Shown here piece by piece: positions 1 to 10,215 of a stretch of DNA of 64,000 bases (positions are counted from its first letter, which is position 1; each line of letters starts with the position of its first letter). Origin of the DNA: Ga0077523 sp038324085. Its GTDB lineage: Bacteria; Pseudomonadota; Gammaproteobacteria; Burkholderiales; Ga0077523. The stretch covers positions 1 through 64,000 of the forward strand of contig JBBQHP010000018.1 of assembly GCA_038324085.1 (NCBI GenBank). The letters run 5' to 3'. A program made the position numbers and the translations under genes. The notes below the pieces were generated by a model. That model ran no database searches. It saw only the letters and a program-made list of their open reading frames with translations, and had not been told where the DNA came from.

Positions 1-1
1 C

Positions 2-145
2 GGCGTCTTCACTTCGCTGCCTGACCTGAAAAGAAAGCTCATGCGATACATCCGAAAGTACAACGAACAGCCAAAGCCCGTGAAGTGGAAGTACTTCGAT
101 CCCACACGGCGCATTACTCCCGGTTCAATCGTTACAGCCCACTAG
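2..145 (+). pseudogene. IS630-family transposase, C-terminal end (cut by window edge)
   Basis: An open frame from base 2 to a TAG at 143-145 encodes 47 residues beginning GVFTSLPDLKRKL and containing YIRKYNEQPKPVKWKY. This is the usual C-terminal region of IS630-type DDE transposases, where a helix followed by YN-x-x-P-K-P-x-x-W closes the protein. The catalytic part would lie left of the window, so it cannot be said whether the copy is intact. Nothing coding was seen between its stop and the start of the next gene at 264. Confidence 0.6.
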
Positions 146-263
146 CTGCGATCCGGACCGGGTCCGCATGGCGCCTGGCCGACCGCGACATGAACGTCTG
201 GTGTGACCGCGGCGAGAATCCGATGCCAGCAGAGCCCCACGCAACGAAACGAGGAGAGATGGA

Positions 264-1375
<1,112 letters not shown>

Positions 1376-1376
<1 letters not shown>

Positions 1377-2242
1377 TGGCGCTGCGGATCATCAGCGAGC
1401 ACAAGTGCTTCGATGGCGTGCAGGGCTTCTACGCCCATGCGTCGAAGGAGATCGGACTCGACATGCGCTTTTCGGTGTACCAGCCGCCGCAGGCGCGTGC
1501 CGGCAGGGTGCCGATGCTCTGCTACCTGGCGGGGCTCACCTGCACCGAAGAGACGTTCGTCATCAAGGCGGGCGCCCAGCGCCTGGCCGCGGAACTCGGC
1601 CTCATGCTGATCGCGCCCGATACGAGCCCGCGCGGTGCCGACATTCCCGGCGAAGCGGATGCCTGGGATTTCGGTCTCGGCGCCGGTTTCTACGTCGACG
1701 CGACTGTCGATCCCTGGTCCCGCCACTACCGGATGTACAGCTACGTGACGCGCGAACTGCCCGCGCTCATCGCTGCGCAGTTCTCCGCGCGCGCCGATCG
1801 GCAAGGCATCTTCGGCCATTCCATGGGCGGCCATGGCGCGCTCGTCTGCGCATTGCGCAACCCGGGCCAGTATCGATCCGTATCTGCTCTCGCCCCGATC
1901 TGCGCGCCGATGCAATGTCCGTGGGGCACGAAGGCATTCACCGGCTACCTCGGGGCGGATCCGGCGGCATGGCGCGCCTATGACGCGAGCGAGCTGGTGC
2001 GCGAGCAGGCGTTCCCCGGCACGATCCTCATCGACCAGGGCCTGGCCGACAAATTCCTGGTCGAACAGCTCAAGCCGGAAGCGTTCGAGGCCGCGAGTCG
2101 ATCGTCCGGTCAGAGCCTCACGTTGCGGCGGCATGGCGGCTACGATCACGGCTATTTCTTCATCGCCACGTTCATGGAAGATCACCTGCGGCACCACGCG
2201 GCGGCCCTCGCCGCGCCGGTCCCGGGCGCAGCCGGTTCCTGA
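1376..2242 (+). CDS. fghA: S-formylglutathione hydrolase
   Basis: Esterase-D type alpha/beta hydrolase of 288 residues that hydrolyses S-formylglutathione to formate and glutathione, the second step after the dehydrogenase encoded directly upstream. The nucleophile elbow GHSMGG places the catalytic serine at 149; the Asp is probably in DQGLADKF and the His in YDHGYFF. TGATG overlap with the upstream stop defines the start and implies translational coupling. The frame is open far upstream inside frmA, but the ATG at 1376 gives the normal family N-terminus (LRIISEHKCFDG). The formate product could feed a formate dehydrogenase elsewhere. Confidence 0.96.
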
Positions 2243-2305
2243 GCCCGCCCGACAGGCCGTCCGGGCGCCGCCCATCGTCCATCCTGATCCTCGAAGGAGT
2301 TCCCC

Positions 2306-3175
2306 ATGCAGAAGCTGCTGATCTACCAATCGCTCTGGGCCATGGAACGCCGCCGCCCCGACGGTCTCGAATGGTCGCTCGACGAGAAGCTCGAGATGAT
2401 CCGCGCCGCGGGCTTCGACGGTTGCGGCGTGCGCTTCTTCGATTATCGGTACGCGAAGGAAGTCACCACCTTCCTGCGTGCGCACGGCATGACCTGGCAG
2501 GCGCAGTGCTACCCGAAGACGGTCGACGACCTGAAGCCGATTCTCGAACACGTGCGCGAACTGGGCGCGGATCACATCAACCTGCAGCCCGACGTGCGCC
2601 CCTATCGCGTCGAGCAATGCATTCCCTACATCGAGGGCTGGCGCAGGTTGGCGCACGACGCGAAGATCCCGGTGCACATCGAGACGCATCGCGATCGCAT
2701 GACGACCGACCTGTTCTTCACGTTGCACCTGCTCGACTGCTTCCCGGACCTGCGCCTGACCGGCGATCTCTCGCACTATGTGGTCGGGCGCGAATTCGCC
2801 TGGCCCGTCTCGGACGAGAACCACGCACTGATGCATCGTATCCTCGACAACTGCTGGGGCTTCCACGGTCGCGTGGCGAGCCGTGAGCAGGTACAGATCC
2901 AGATCAGTTTTGCCCACCACAAGGACTGGGTCGACCTGTTCATGGGGTGGTGGGAATACGGATTGCGCAGCTGGCGTCGGCGCGCGTCACAGGATGCAAC
3001 GTTCACGTTCCTGTGCGAACTCGGACCCAGGGAGTACGCGATCACGGGCGCCGACGGCTACGAGCTGTCCGACCGTTTCCAGGAGGCGCAGATGATGAAG
3101 GACATGATCCGCGCGCTCTGGGCACGGCTCGAGGCCGAGGATGCAGCGCGTCCCCAGCCCGCGCGGGCTGCCTGA
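2306..3175 (+). CDS. Sugar phosphate isomerase/epimerase family protein (TIM barrel)
   Basis: Protein of 289 residues with the xylose isomerase-like TIM-barrel pattern (AP endonuclease 2 superfamily). Candidate metal-binding residues sit in successive strands: Glu in HIETHRD, Asp in TGDLSHY, His residues in FAHHKD and Glu in CELGPREY. Substrate cannot be read from sequence; such enzymes isomerise or epimerise sugars or degrade inositol-type compounds. AAGGAG lies 7-8 bases before the ATG. It follows fghA by 63 bases on the same strand and may be co-transcribed. Its stop TGA abuts the stop of the convergent lipoprotein gene. Confidence 0.8.
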   Translation: MQKLLIYQSLWAMERRRPDGLEWSLDEKLEMIRAAGFDGCGVRFFDYRYAKEVTTFLRAHGMTWQAQCYPKTVDDLKPILEHVRELGADHINLQPDVRPYRVEQCIPYIEGWRRLAHDAKIPVHIETHRDRMTTDLFFTLHLLDCFPDLRLTGDLSHYVVGREFAWPVSDENHALMHRILDNCWGFHGRVASREQVQIQISFAHHKDWVDLFMGWWEYGLRSWRRRASQDATFTFLCELGPREYAITGADGYELSDRFQEAQMMKDMIRALWARLEAEDAARPQPARAA

Positions 3176-3688
3176 TCAGTCGAGAAAGGTCGCGTCGATC
3201 TGCAGCGCCGGCAGGCGGACGCGGTACACGTCGATCACCTCACGCGCGAGCTTGCCGGCGTCACCGTCGAGCGACCGGGCGTCGGGCAGGGCGGCGCGCA
3301 GTTCCGCAGCGCCGTCCTGCCATCGGTTCAAGGCGCCGTAGCTCTTGGCGAGGTGTACCCGTCGCAACGCCACCTCGGTCGCGCCGAGGTTCGCGGCGCG
3401 CGCCATGACCAGCGATTCGTTCAGCGGTGCCAACGAGTCCCGGAAGCGCAGTTCGCGCTGCAGGAATGCACCCAGCCCGAGCAGGGCCTCGGACTGCCTG
3501 GCCGGACCGAGCGCGCCGGCACGCTCGACGGCTGAGCGATGGTAGCCCTCGGCGTCGACGCCGCGTTGCTCGCGCTCGCTGGCCCCGGCCGCCACCTGGT
3601 ACCGGGCGACCGGATCCGGCTTCGATGCGCAGCCTGCGATGGTTGCGGCCAGCAGGGCCGTCAGAAGTCTTTCGACATGAGTTCGCAT
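3176..3688 (-). CDS. TPR-like lipoprotein, unknown role
   Basis: Predicted exported lipoprotein of 170 residues. The N-terminus MRTHVERLLTALLAATIAGC has a short basic segment, a hydrophobic core and a lipobox (IAGC), so Cys20 would be lipidated. The remainder is alanine- and leucine-rich helical sequence with pairs of helices (for example SEALLGLGAFLQREL and RVHLAKSYGALNRW) consistent with tetratricopeptide repeats. No specific family was recognised. The gene is convergent with the isomerase gene, the two stop codons being adjacent. The start was chosen to give the signal peptide; the frame extends further upstream without a plausible leader. Confidence 0.7.
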   Translation of the reverse strand: MRTHVERLLTALLAATIAGCASKPDPVARYQVAAGASEREQRGVDAEGYHRSAVERAGALGPARQSEALLGLGAFLQRELRFRDSLAPLNESLVMARAANLGATEVALRRVHLAKSYGALNRWQDGAAELRAALPDARSLDGDAGKLAREVIDVYRVRLPALQIDATFLD

Positions 3689-3808
3689 GCACGCGATGGT
3701 AGCGGCTCGCGCGCGCTCGTGGGTGCCGATTCGGCGACGGGCCAACGGCCCGGGCGGCAGCGGCGCCGTGTTATCTTCATGGTGAGCACCGTCAGGAGAT
3801 AGGCTTCC

Positions 3809-4348
3809 ATGCGCCTCGAACGAATCCGCATCGAATTCGATGCCGAGCAGGATCGCCTGCTCATGCGCATCCTGATCGATGGCGGTTCGGAGGTGCTGCT
3901 CTGGATCACGCGCCGCTGCGTCAAGCGCTTCTGGCACGCGCTGCTCAAGATGGCGGAGTGGAAGCCCGAGATCCGCCTCCAGGCGAGCGAAGAGGCGCGC
4001 GCCGCCGTGCTGCATTTCGAGCACGAGAAGGCGTTGCAGGAAGTGAAGTTCTCGAAGCCCGGCGAAACCGAACCGCCGCGCAGCGAGCCGCGCATCCAGC
4101 CGCTCGGGCCTTCGCCGCTGCTCATCACCCGCATCCAGGCGCGGCGCATGCCGGATGGTCGGACGCAGGTCGCGATGCTGCCCACGGAAGGGCAGGGGGC
4201 GCATCTCTCGCTCAGCGACAATCTGCTCCACGGCTTGATGCGACTGGTGCAGCAGGCCGTCGCCAAGGCGGAATGGGAACTCGAGCTGCAACTGCCGAAG
4301 GCGGGAATGACGGTGGAGACGGAAGGCGGGGAGCGGACGCTCAACTGA
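3809..4348 (+). CDS. Conserved hypothetical protein, 179 aa
   Basis: Soluble protein of 179 residues with no signal peptide or membrane segment. The N-terminal part contains an arginine- and tryptophan-rich stretch (LLWITRRCVKRFWHALLKM) and the C-terminal part LSLSDNLLHGLMRLVQQAVAKAEW looks amphipathic. I do not recognise a characterised family and see no catalytic motif. It is transcribed divergently from the TPR lipoprotein across a gap of about 120 bases that should hold both promoters. Codon use resembles its neighbours, so it is likely a native gene. Confidence 0.6.
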   Translation: MRLERIRIEFDAEQDRLLMRILIDGGSEVLLWITRRCVKRFWHALLKMAEWKPEIRLQASEEARAAVLHFEHEKALQEVKFSKPGETEPPRSEPRIQPLGPSPLLITRIQARRMPDGRTQVAMLPTEGQGAHLSLSDNLLHGLMRLVQQAVAKAEWELELQLPKAGMTVETEGGERTLN

Positions 4349-4462
4349 GTCACGGTTCCCGCGGGTTATCGGCCAGCGGCCGTGATGCGCGCGAGATCCG
4401 TTGCGCCTCGCATACGGGAGCGGCCCGCGTCACCCGCCCGGAGGACGGTGGCAGCTCGATGG

Positions 4463-4640
4463 TCAGAACACCTCGGTAGCGCTCAGCCGATTGCTCTTGA
4501 CCGCGGCTGCCATCGCCGCATGGTCGCGGTCCGTCTGGTCCGCATAGGCGTGCGCGAACGACGCCATTGCCTCGTCCAGTTCATCGCTCTTGCCGCAGTA
4601 GCCGGCACTTGGCCTGCAGGAACAGCGGGTCGTCATCGTG
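4463..4640 (-). pseudogene. DUF2252-family remnant
   Basis: The minus strand encodes a 45-residue tail with GKSDELDEAMASFAHAYADQ followed by TDRDHAA, which matches the usual C-terminus of DUF2252 proteins (kinase-like fold, unknown function). Just upstream, in a different frame at 4608-4637, is DDDPLFLQAK, another DUF2252 landmark that in intact proteins lies tens of residues earlier. The intervening part is missing and the frames do not join, so this is a decayed, internally deleted gene next to the end of glcF. No start codon or complete domain remains. Confidence 0.5.
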
Positions 4641-4735
4641 CGCGCCCTCCATGTCGATGCTCGACGCACCGGGGTCTGCCTCGGCATCACCCGCTTCGAC
4701 AGTCCAGTGGCGCTCGGCGAGGTGTAACTCAACTG

Positions 4736-5995
4736 CTATGCGTTCCCTTCGTCAAAGACCCCGCTGAGGACGTCATCCACCCATTCGATCCAGTGCCGCA
4801 CCGGCGTCGCCGTGCCGGACTGGATGTGCGTGAGGCAACCGATGTTGGCGGTGGCGACGGCGCTGGGCGCGCCGCTTTCGAGCGCCTTCACCTTGTTCGC
4901 AAGCAACTGCTGCGACAACTCGGGTTGCAGCAGCGAATAGGTTCCGGCCGAGCCGCAACAGAGATGGCCGTCCGGCACGTACGTGAGCTCGAAGCCTGCC
5001 GCGGTGAGCAGCATCTCGGCCGGGCCGCGCACCTGTTGCGCGTGCTGGAGCGAGCACGGCGAATGGAACGCGATCTTCCGGCGCACGCCGTGCTTCGCCG
5101 CGGCTTCCAGCAGCGGCACGAGTCGCTCCGCCTCGGCCGCCAGCAACTCGGAGAGGTCCTTCGTTGCGGCCGAGACGCGTGCCGCCTGCGCAGCATGGGT
5201 AGCGTCCTGCGCCAGGAAGTGGCCGTACTCTTTCACGGTCGTGCCGCAACCGCTGGCGGTGATCGCGACGCACTCGGCGCCGCCATCGAGCATCGGCAGC
5301 CACGCATCGACATTGCGGCGCATGGCCTCGCGGCCTTCGTCCTGGTAGTTGAGGTGGAAATCGACGGCACCACAGCAGCCCGCACGCGGCGCGGTCACCA
5401 GCGAGATGCCGATGCGATCCAGCACTCGCGCCGCAGCGGCGTTGATGTTGGGGGCGAGGGCTGGCTGAACGCAGCCGTCGAGCACGATCCAGCGCCGCGC
5501 ATGCCGCGGAGCAGGCCAGTGCGACGCGGGCTGCGATGTCGGGATCTTCTTCCGCAGGCCGGCCGGGAGCAAGGCGCCGACGGCCCGCCCCAGCGCGAGC
5601 GCTGGTCGGAACAGTGAAGGATTCGGCAGCATCGTCGACAGCGCCCTGCGCTTGAGAGCGTCCATCGTGCCGCGGCCGACCTGGTCGTCGACGACCTTGC
5701 GACCGATGTCGACCAGCTTGCCGTATTCGACACCGGACGGACACGTGGTCTCGCACGAGCGACAGGTGAGGCAGCGATCGAGATGCAGCTGCGTCTTCGC
5801 GGTCGCCCGGGCGCCTTCGAGCACTTCCTTGATGAGGTAGATGCGACCGCGGGGCCCGTCGAGTTCGTCGCCGAGCAGTTGATAGGTCGGGCAGGTGGCG
5901 GTGCAGAAGCCACAGTGCACGCAGCGGCGCAGGATCGCCTCGGCCTCCCTGCCTTCGACCGTGTCCTTGATGAAATCCGCGAGATGGGTTTCCAT
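4736..5995 (-). CDS. glcF: Glycolate oxidase iron-sulfur subunit GlcF
   Basis: Iron-sulfur subunit (419 residues) of the glycolate oxidase complex that oxidises glycolate to glyoxylate and passes electrons to the respiratory chain. Two ferredoxin-type clusters are visible near the N-terminus: CVHCGFCTATCP and CLTCRSCETTCP. The C-terminal half has two cysteine-rich CCG domains (GCCGAVDFH; CCGSAGTYS). The ATG at 5995 (METHLADFIKD) gives the standard family N-terminus; the frame upstream of it is open but unlike the family. It lies last in the minus-strand order glcD-glcE-glcF, 106 bases after glcE. Confidence 0.95.
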   Translation of the reverse strand: METHLADFIKDTVEGREAEAILRRCVHCGFCTATCPTYQLLGDELDGPRGRIYLIKEVLEGARATAKTQLHLDRCLTCRSCETTCPSGVEYGKLVDIGRKVVDDQVGRGTMDALKRRALSTMLPNPSLFRPALALGRAVGALLPAGLRKKIPTSQPASHWPAPRHARRWIVLDGCVQPALAPNINAAAARVLDRIGISLVTAPRAGCCGAVDFHLNYQDEGREAMRRNVDAWLPMLDGGAECVAITASGCGTTVKEYGHFLAQDATHAAQAARVSAATKDLSELLAAEAERLVPLLEAAAKHGVRRKIAFHSPCSLQHAQQVRGPAEMLLTAAGFELTYVPDGHLCCGSAGTYSLLQPELSQQLLANKVKALESGAPSAVATANIGCLTHIQSGTATPVRHWIEWVDDVLSGVFDEGNA

Positions 5996-6101
5996 CGTCA
6001 GACTCGCACCGCGTGAAGGGGCGCGGTGCGCTGGGCCGGTCGGTCGATCGGCCGGGCGTACGGTTCGGGTCGAAAATGCAAGGGCGCGGCAGATGTGATC
6101 A

Positions 6102-7145
6102 TCAGAATTCCGGATGCATACGATGCCGCCCGAACACGCTGTTCGGATCCAGCGAGCGCTTGATGCGTTTGTGCAGGGCGAGCACCGGCGCGGCCAGACG
6201 CATGATCCCGGCAGCCTTGGCGCCGCCACGGAACAACGTCGCGTGCCCGCCCCAGGCGTGAGCCGCGGCGTGAGCCGCGTCGTGTTCGACGTCCGCTGCG
6301 ATCCAGCGCAGGCTGCCGTTCCATTCGATCAATTGCGCGCCGAGACCGAGGGGCGGCGCGCTGGAGCGGATCGACATGCGCCACAGCGGGGTTGCCGCGG
6401 CGAAGAACGGATGCGTCTGGTTGCGTATCGACGACCAGAACGCTTCGGCATCGGCCGGCAGCTCGCCACCGAGCTTCGCCACGGCAGCCTCCACGGCCGC
6501 CCGGGCCCCGGACAGGCGCACCCACAGCGTTCCTTCGTGAAAGCAGGTCCCCGACAGCGGAAGCGGTTGTCCGGCCCAATGGTTCAGGGCCGCGATCGCA
6601 GCTGACTCATCCATCTCGAAGCGGAGCGTTGCGTCGGCGACGGGGCGCGGCAGCACCTTGACCGATGCCTCGGTGATCAGCGCGAGCGTGCCGAACGAAC
6701 CGGTGACGAAACGCGAGAGATCGTAGCCTGCGACGTTCTTCATGACCTGGCCGCCGAAGGAGAGATCGCGCCCGGAACTGTCGAGCACGCGGACGCCCAG
6801 CACGAAGTCGCGCGCCGAACCGGCGGCGGCCCGGCGCGGTCCGGAGAAGCCGCTCGCCACCGCGCCGCCAATGGTGGAGTCTGGTCCCAGATGCGGCGGA
6901 TCGAAGGCCAGCATCTGGCCGCGCTCGGCGAGTACCCGCTCGACTTCCGTGAGCGGCGTACCGGCGCGCACGGTGATCACGAGCTCGGAAGGTTCGTAGT
7001 CCACCACGCCGGCATAGCCGCGCGTATCGAGCACCGTGCCTTCGAGCGCGACGCCATAGAAATCCTTGGTGCCGCCGCCGCGCATGCGAACGCTGCCGCC
7101 TTCCGTGGCAGCCTGGCGGATGGTTTCGGCGAACTGTTCGATCAT
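6102..7145 (-). CDS. glcE: Glycolate oxidase FAD-binding subunit GlcE
   Basis: FAD-binding subunit of 347 residues, paralogous to GlcD but shorter. The PCMH-type FAD domain is recognisable from RMRGGGTKDFYG and the pyrophosphate-binding stretch GPDSTIGGAVASGFSGPRR. The C-terminus contains the family signature around KRSLDPNSVFG. It begins 67 bases downstream of the glcD stop. The ATG at 7145 (MIEQFAETI) was chosen because the open frame upstream overlaps glcD and lacks family similarity. It works with GlcD and GlcF in a membrane-associated complex. Confidence 0.93.
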   Translation of the reverse strand: MIEQFAETIRQAATEGGSVRMRGGGTKDFYGVALEGTVLDTRGYAGVVDYEPSELVITVRAGTPLTEVERVLAERGQMLAFDPPHLGPDSTIGGAVASGFSGPRRAAAGSARDFVLGVRVLDSSGRDLSFGGQVMKNVAGYDLSRFVTGSFGTLALITEASVKVLPRPVADATLRFEMDESAAIAALNHWAGQPLPLSGTCFHEGTLWVRLSGARAAVEAAVAKLGGELPADAEAFWSSIRNQTHPFFAAATPLWRMSIRSSAPPLGLGAQLIEWNGSLRWIAADVEHDAAHAAAHAWGGHATLFRGGAKAAGIMRLAAPVLALHKRIKRSLDPNSVFGRHRMHPEF

Positions 7146-7212
7146 GTGGATACGCAGTTGAAGCGGGTCAGGCGCCGGCCACGCCGCGATAGGGAAGTGG
7201 CGCGAACGATTG

Positions 7213-8709
7213 CTAGAACCGCGGGAGCTCGGGGAATTTCTCCTGGCCCCGATGCACGTGCATCGCCCCCATCTCGGCGCAGCGCTGGAGCGTGGGTACT
7301 GCCTTGCCGGGATTGAGCAGACGCAACGGATCGAATGCGGCCTTGACGGCGTGGAACAGCTCGAGCTCGTCCGAACCGAACTGCACGCACATCTGATCGA
7401 TCTTCTCGACGCCGACGCCATGTTCGCCGGTGATCGTGCCACCGGCCTCCACGCAGAGTTCGAGGATCTTTGCGCCGAATCGTGTCGCCGTGTCCTGCTG
7501 GCCGGGGATGTTGGCGTCGAACATGATGAGCGGATGCAGATTGCCATCGCCGGCATGGAACACGTTCGGGCATTGCAGGCCGAACTCCAGCGACAGCGCC
7601 TCGATGCCGCGCAGGACCCGACCCAGCTGCCGCTTGGGGATCGTGCCGTCCATGCAGAAGTAGTCGGGCATCAGCCGCCCCACCGCGGGGAACGCGGCCT
7701 TGCGCCCGGACCAGAAACGCAGGCGTTCGGCTTCGTCGCGCGACAGCCGCAGGTCGGTGGCGCCGCTCGCGCGCATCACCGCACTCATGTGCTCGATCTC
7801 CTCGGCGACTTCTTCCGGCGTGCCATCCGATTCGCACAGAAGGATGGCTTCGGCATCGAGCGGATAGCCCGCGTGCACGAATTGTTCGACCGCACCGGTG
7901 GCGAGCTTGTCCATCATTTCCAGCCCCGCCGGGATGATGCCCGCGGCGATGATGTTCGCCACGGCCTCGCCGGCCTTCTCGAGCGAATCGAAGGCAGCCA
8001 GCACGACCCGGGCGAGCTGGGGTTTCGGCAGCAGCTTGACCGTGATCTCGGTGACGATGCCGAGCAGGCCCTCGGAGCCGATGGCGAGCGCCATCAGGTC
8101 GAAGCCGGCCGAGTCGAGCCCTTCGCCGCCCAGTTCCAGCACTTCGCCTGCGATGGTGACGAAGCGCAGCTTCAGTACGTTGTGCACGGTCAAGCCGTAC
8201 TTGAGGCAGTGCACGCCGCCCGAATTCTCGGCGATGTTGCCGCCGATGGAGCAGGCGATCTGACTCGACGGGTCCGGTGCGTAGTACAGGCCGAGTGCGG
8301 CAACTGCCTCGGAGATGGCGAGGTTGCGTACGCCCGGCTGCACGACTGCGGTGCGCGCAACGGGGTCCACCGCCAGGATCGATTTCATCTTGGACAGGCC
8401 CAGCGTCACGCCACGCGGATGCGGCAGCGCGCCGCCCGACAAGCCTGTGCCCGCGCCGCGGGCAACCACCGGGACACGGCATTCGTTGCAGGTGCGCAGG
8501 ACGTGCCGGACCTGTGCCTCGTTCTCCGGCAACGCGACCGCGTAGGGGATCTCGCGATAGGCCGAGAGTCCGTCGCATTCGTACGGCTTCAGCTCCTCCG
8601 GCGCATGCAGGACGCAATGGCGCGGCAGGCCGGCGAGCAAGCGCCGGATCAGCTCGTCACGGTCGACCAGCGCATCGGGTGTCGGGTCCAGCAGTTCGGG
8701 TTTGCCCAT
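7213..8709 (-). CDS. glcD: Glycolate oxidase subunit GlcD (FAD-linked)
   Basis: Catalytic FAD-linked subunit of 498 residues. The FAD-binding region shows PVVARGAGTGLSGG and SIGGNIAENSGG; the C-terminal domain carries NVFHAGDGNLHPL and ITGEHGVGVEK, all hallmarks of GlcD and D-lactate dehydrogenase (cytochrome) relatives. Presence of glcE and glcF downstream makes glycolate the best substrate assignment. It starts 13 bases after the stop of the glycerate kinase gene, so the kinase, glcD, glcE and glcF probably share one transcript. Confidence 0.96.
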   Translation of the reverse strand: MGKPELLDPTPDALVDRDELIRRLLAGLPRHCVLHAPEELKPYECDGLSAYREIPYAVALPENEAQVRHVLRTCNECRVPVVARGAGTGLSGGALPHPRGVTLGLSKMKSILAVDPVARTAVVQPGVRNLAISEAVAALGLYYAPDPSSQIACSIGGNIAENSGGVHCLKYGLTVHNVLKLRFVTIAGEVLELGGEGLDSAGFDLMALAIGSEGLLGIVTEITVKLLPKPQLARVVLAAFDSLEKAGEAVANIIAAGIIPAGLEMMDKLATGAVEQFVHAGYPLDAEAILLCESDGTPEEVAEEIEHMSAVMRASGATDLRLSRDEAERLRFWSGRKAAFPAVGRLMPDYFCMDGTIPKRQLGRVLRGIEALSLEFGLQCPNVFHAGDGNLHPLIMFDANIPGQQDTATRFGAKILELCVEAGGTITGEHGVGVEKIDQMCVQFGSDELELFHAVKAAFDPLRLLNPGKAVPTLQRCAEMGAMHVHRGQEKFPELPRF

Positions 8710-8722
8710 GGTCGGATAGGCC

Positions 8723-9988
8723 CTAGTTCGTCACGACGATCGCACGGAAGTCGTTTACGTTGGTGAGCGTCGGCCCGGTGATCACCTGATCGCCGAGCGC
8801 CTCGAAGAACCCGTGCCCGTCATTATCGGCAAGGGCTGCTTTTGCGTCCACACCGAGGGCCGCCGCGCGCGCGAGCGTATCGGGCGTGATGATCGCGCCT
8901 GCGATCTCCTCGGCGCCGTCGATGCCGTCGGTGTCGCCGGCCAGTGCATGGATCCGACCGGTACCTTCCAGCGCGACCGCGAGCGCGAGCAGGAACTCGA
9001 CGTTGCGACCACCGCGGCCGTGGCCGCGCACCGAGACGGTGGTCTCGCCCCCCGAGAGCAGAACGCAGGGTGCCTCGACCGGCTGACCGTGACGGATGAC
9101 TTGCCGCGCGATGCCGGCGTGCACCATGGCGACGTCGCGGGATTCGCCCTCGATCGCGTCGCCGAGGATGAGCGGCGTGAAGCCGGCTGCGCGCGCCACG
9201 GCGGCGGCTGCCTCGAGGGCCATCTGCGGTGCCGCGATCATGTACGTCTCGCAGCGGGCCAGGCGGGGGTCTCCGGGTTTGGGCGTTTCGTCGTGGCCCG
9301 CGCGCAGGTGCGCCAGCACGCTGGCCGGTTCGACGATGCGGTACTTCTGCAGCACGGCCAGGGCATCGGCATAGGTGGTCGGGTCCGGGACCGTGGGGCC
9401 GGAGGCGATCACCGCGGGATCGTCACCCGGCACGTCCGAGATCGTCAGTGTCACGACTCTTGCCGGCGCGGCTGCCGCGGCCAGCCTTCCGCCCTTGATC
9501 GCCGAGAGATGTTTGCGCACGCAGTTCATCTCGGCAATGTTGGCCCCGCACTTGAGCAGCGCTCGGTTCACGGCCTGCTTGTCCTCGAGCGTGAGGCCCG
9601 CTGCGGGCAGCGTGAGCAGGGCGGAGCCGCCGCCGGAGATGAGGCAGAGCGCCAGATCGTCGGGCGTCAGCCCGCGCACCTTTGCCAGGATGCGCTCCGC
9701 CGCCGCGAGTCCCGCCCGATCCGGAACGGGGTGTGCAGCCTCGACCACTTCGATGCGCTTCGTGGCCACGTGATGGCCGTAGCGGGTCACCACGAGACCG
9801 TCGACCTCGCCCGGCCAGTGCTCTTCCAGGGCCTTCGCCATGGCGGCCGCGGCCTTGCCCGCGCCAACCACCACGGTGCGCCCCTTAGGTGGAAGCGGCA
9901 GGTGCGGCGGCAGGGACTTCTCCGGCAGCGCAGAGGCGACGGCGGCGTCGAACATCTGGCGCAACAGCACGCGGGGATCGGATGTCAT
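8723..9988 (-). CDS. ttuD: Glycerate 2-kinase (type II, MOFRL family)
   Basis: Enzyme of 421 residues that phosphorylates glycerate to 2-phosphoglycerate. The N-terminal domain (DUF4147) includes VVGAGKAAAAMAKALE, and the C-terminal MOFRL domain shows LLSGGETTVSVRGHGRGGRN and AGDTDGIDGAEE. Relatives have often been annotated as hydroxypyruvate reductase TtuD; kinase activity is the better supported role. The ATG at 9988 (MTSDPRVLL) matches the family start. First in the minus-strand order before glcD, it provides the exit from glyoxylate metabolism into central carbon metabolism. Confidence 0.92.
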   Translation of the reverse strand: MTSDPRVLLRQMFDAAVASALPEKSLPPHLPLPPKGRTVVVGAGKAAAAMAKALEEHWPGEVDGLVVTRYGHHVATKRIEVVEAAHPVPDRAGLAAAERILAKVRGLTPDDLALCLISGGGSALLTLPAAGLTLEDKQAVNRALLKCGANIAEMNCVRKHLSAIKGGRLAAAAAPARVVTLTISDVPGDDPAVIASGPTVPDPTTYADALAVLQKYRIVEPASVLAHLRAGHDETPKPGDPRLARCETYMIAAPQMALEAAAAVARAAGFTPLILGDAIEGESRDVAMVHAGIARQVIRHGQPVEAPCVLLSGGETTVSVRGHGRGGRNVEFLLALAVALEGTGRIHALAGDTDGIDGAEEIAGAIITPDTLARAAALGVDAKAALADNDGHGFFEALGDQVITGPTLTNVNDFRAIVVTN

Positions 9989-10215
9989 GGCAGGGGGCAA
10001 TGGAAGGGCGATCAGGCGGGGTAGTGTAACCGCCGCCCGGCCGGTGCCCGCTACGCCATGCGAAGCGACTGGTCGGGGCCGGGTCGGACCCGGCACGCCA
10101 GGGCGCCAATTGCCGGTAAAGTGTGCCGAGTGACGGACGTAAAGTGTGGAGTGACTGATTCGTTGCGATTACCCGGCTGTTGGACAAGCGTTCCCGATGC
10201 GGGCCAGACCAGTCG

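Noticed and set aside
4382..5617. Plus-strand open frame of 411 codons over glcF
   Set aside because: Arginine- and histidine-rich shadow of the glcF frame without family similarity.
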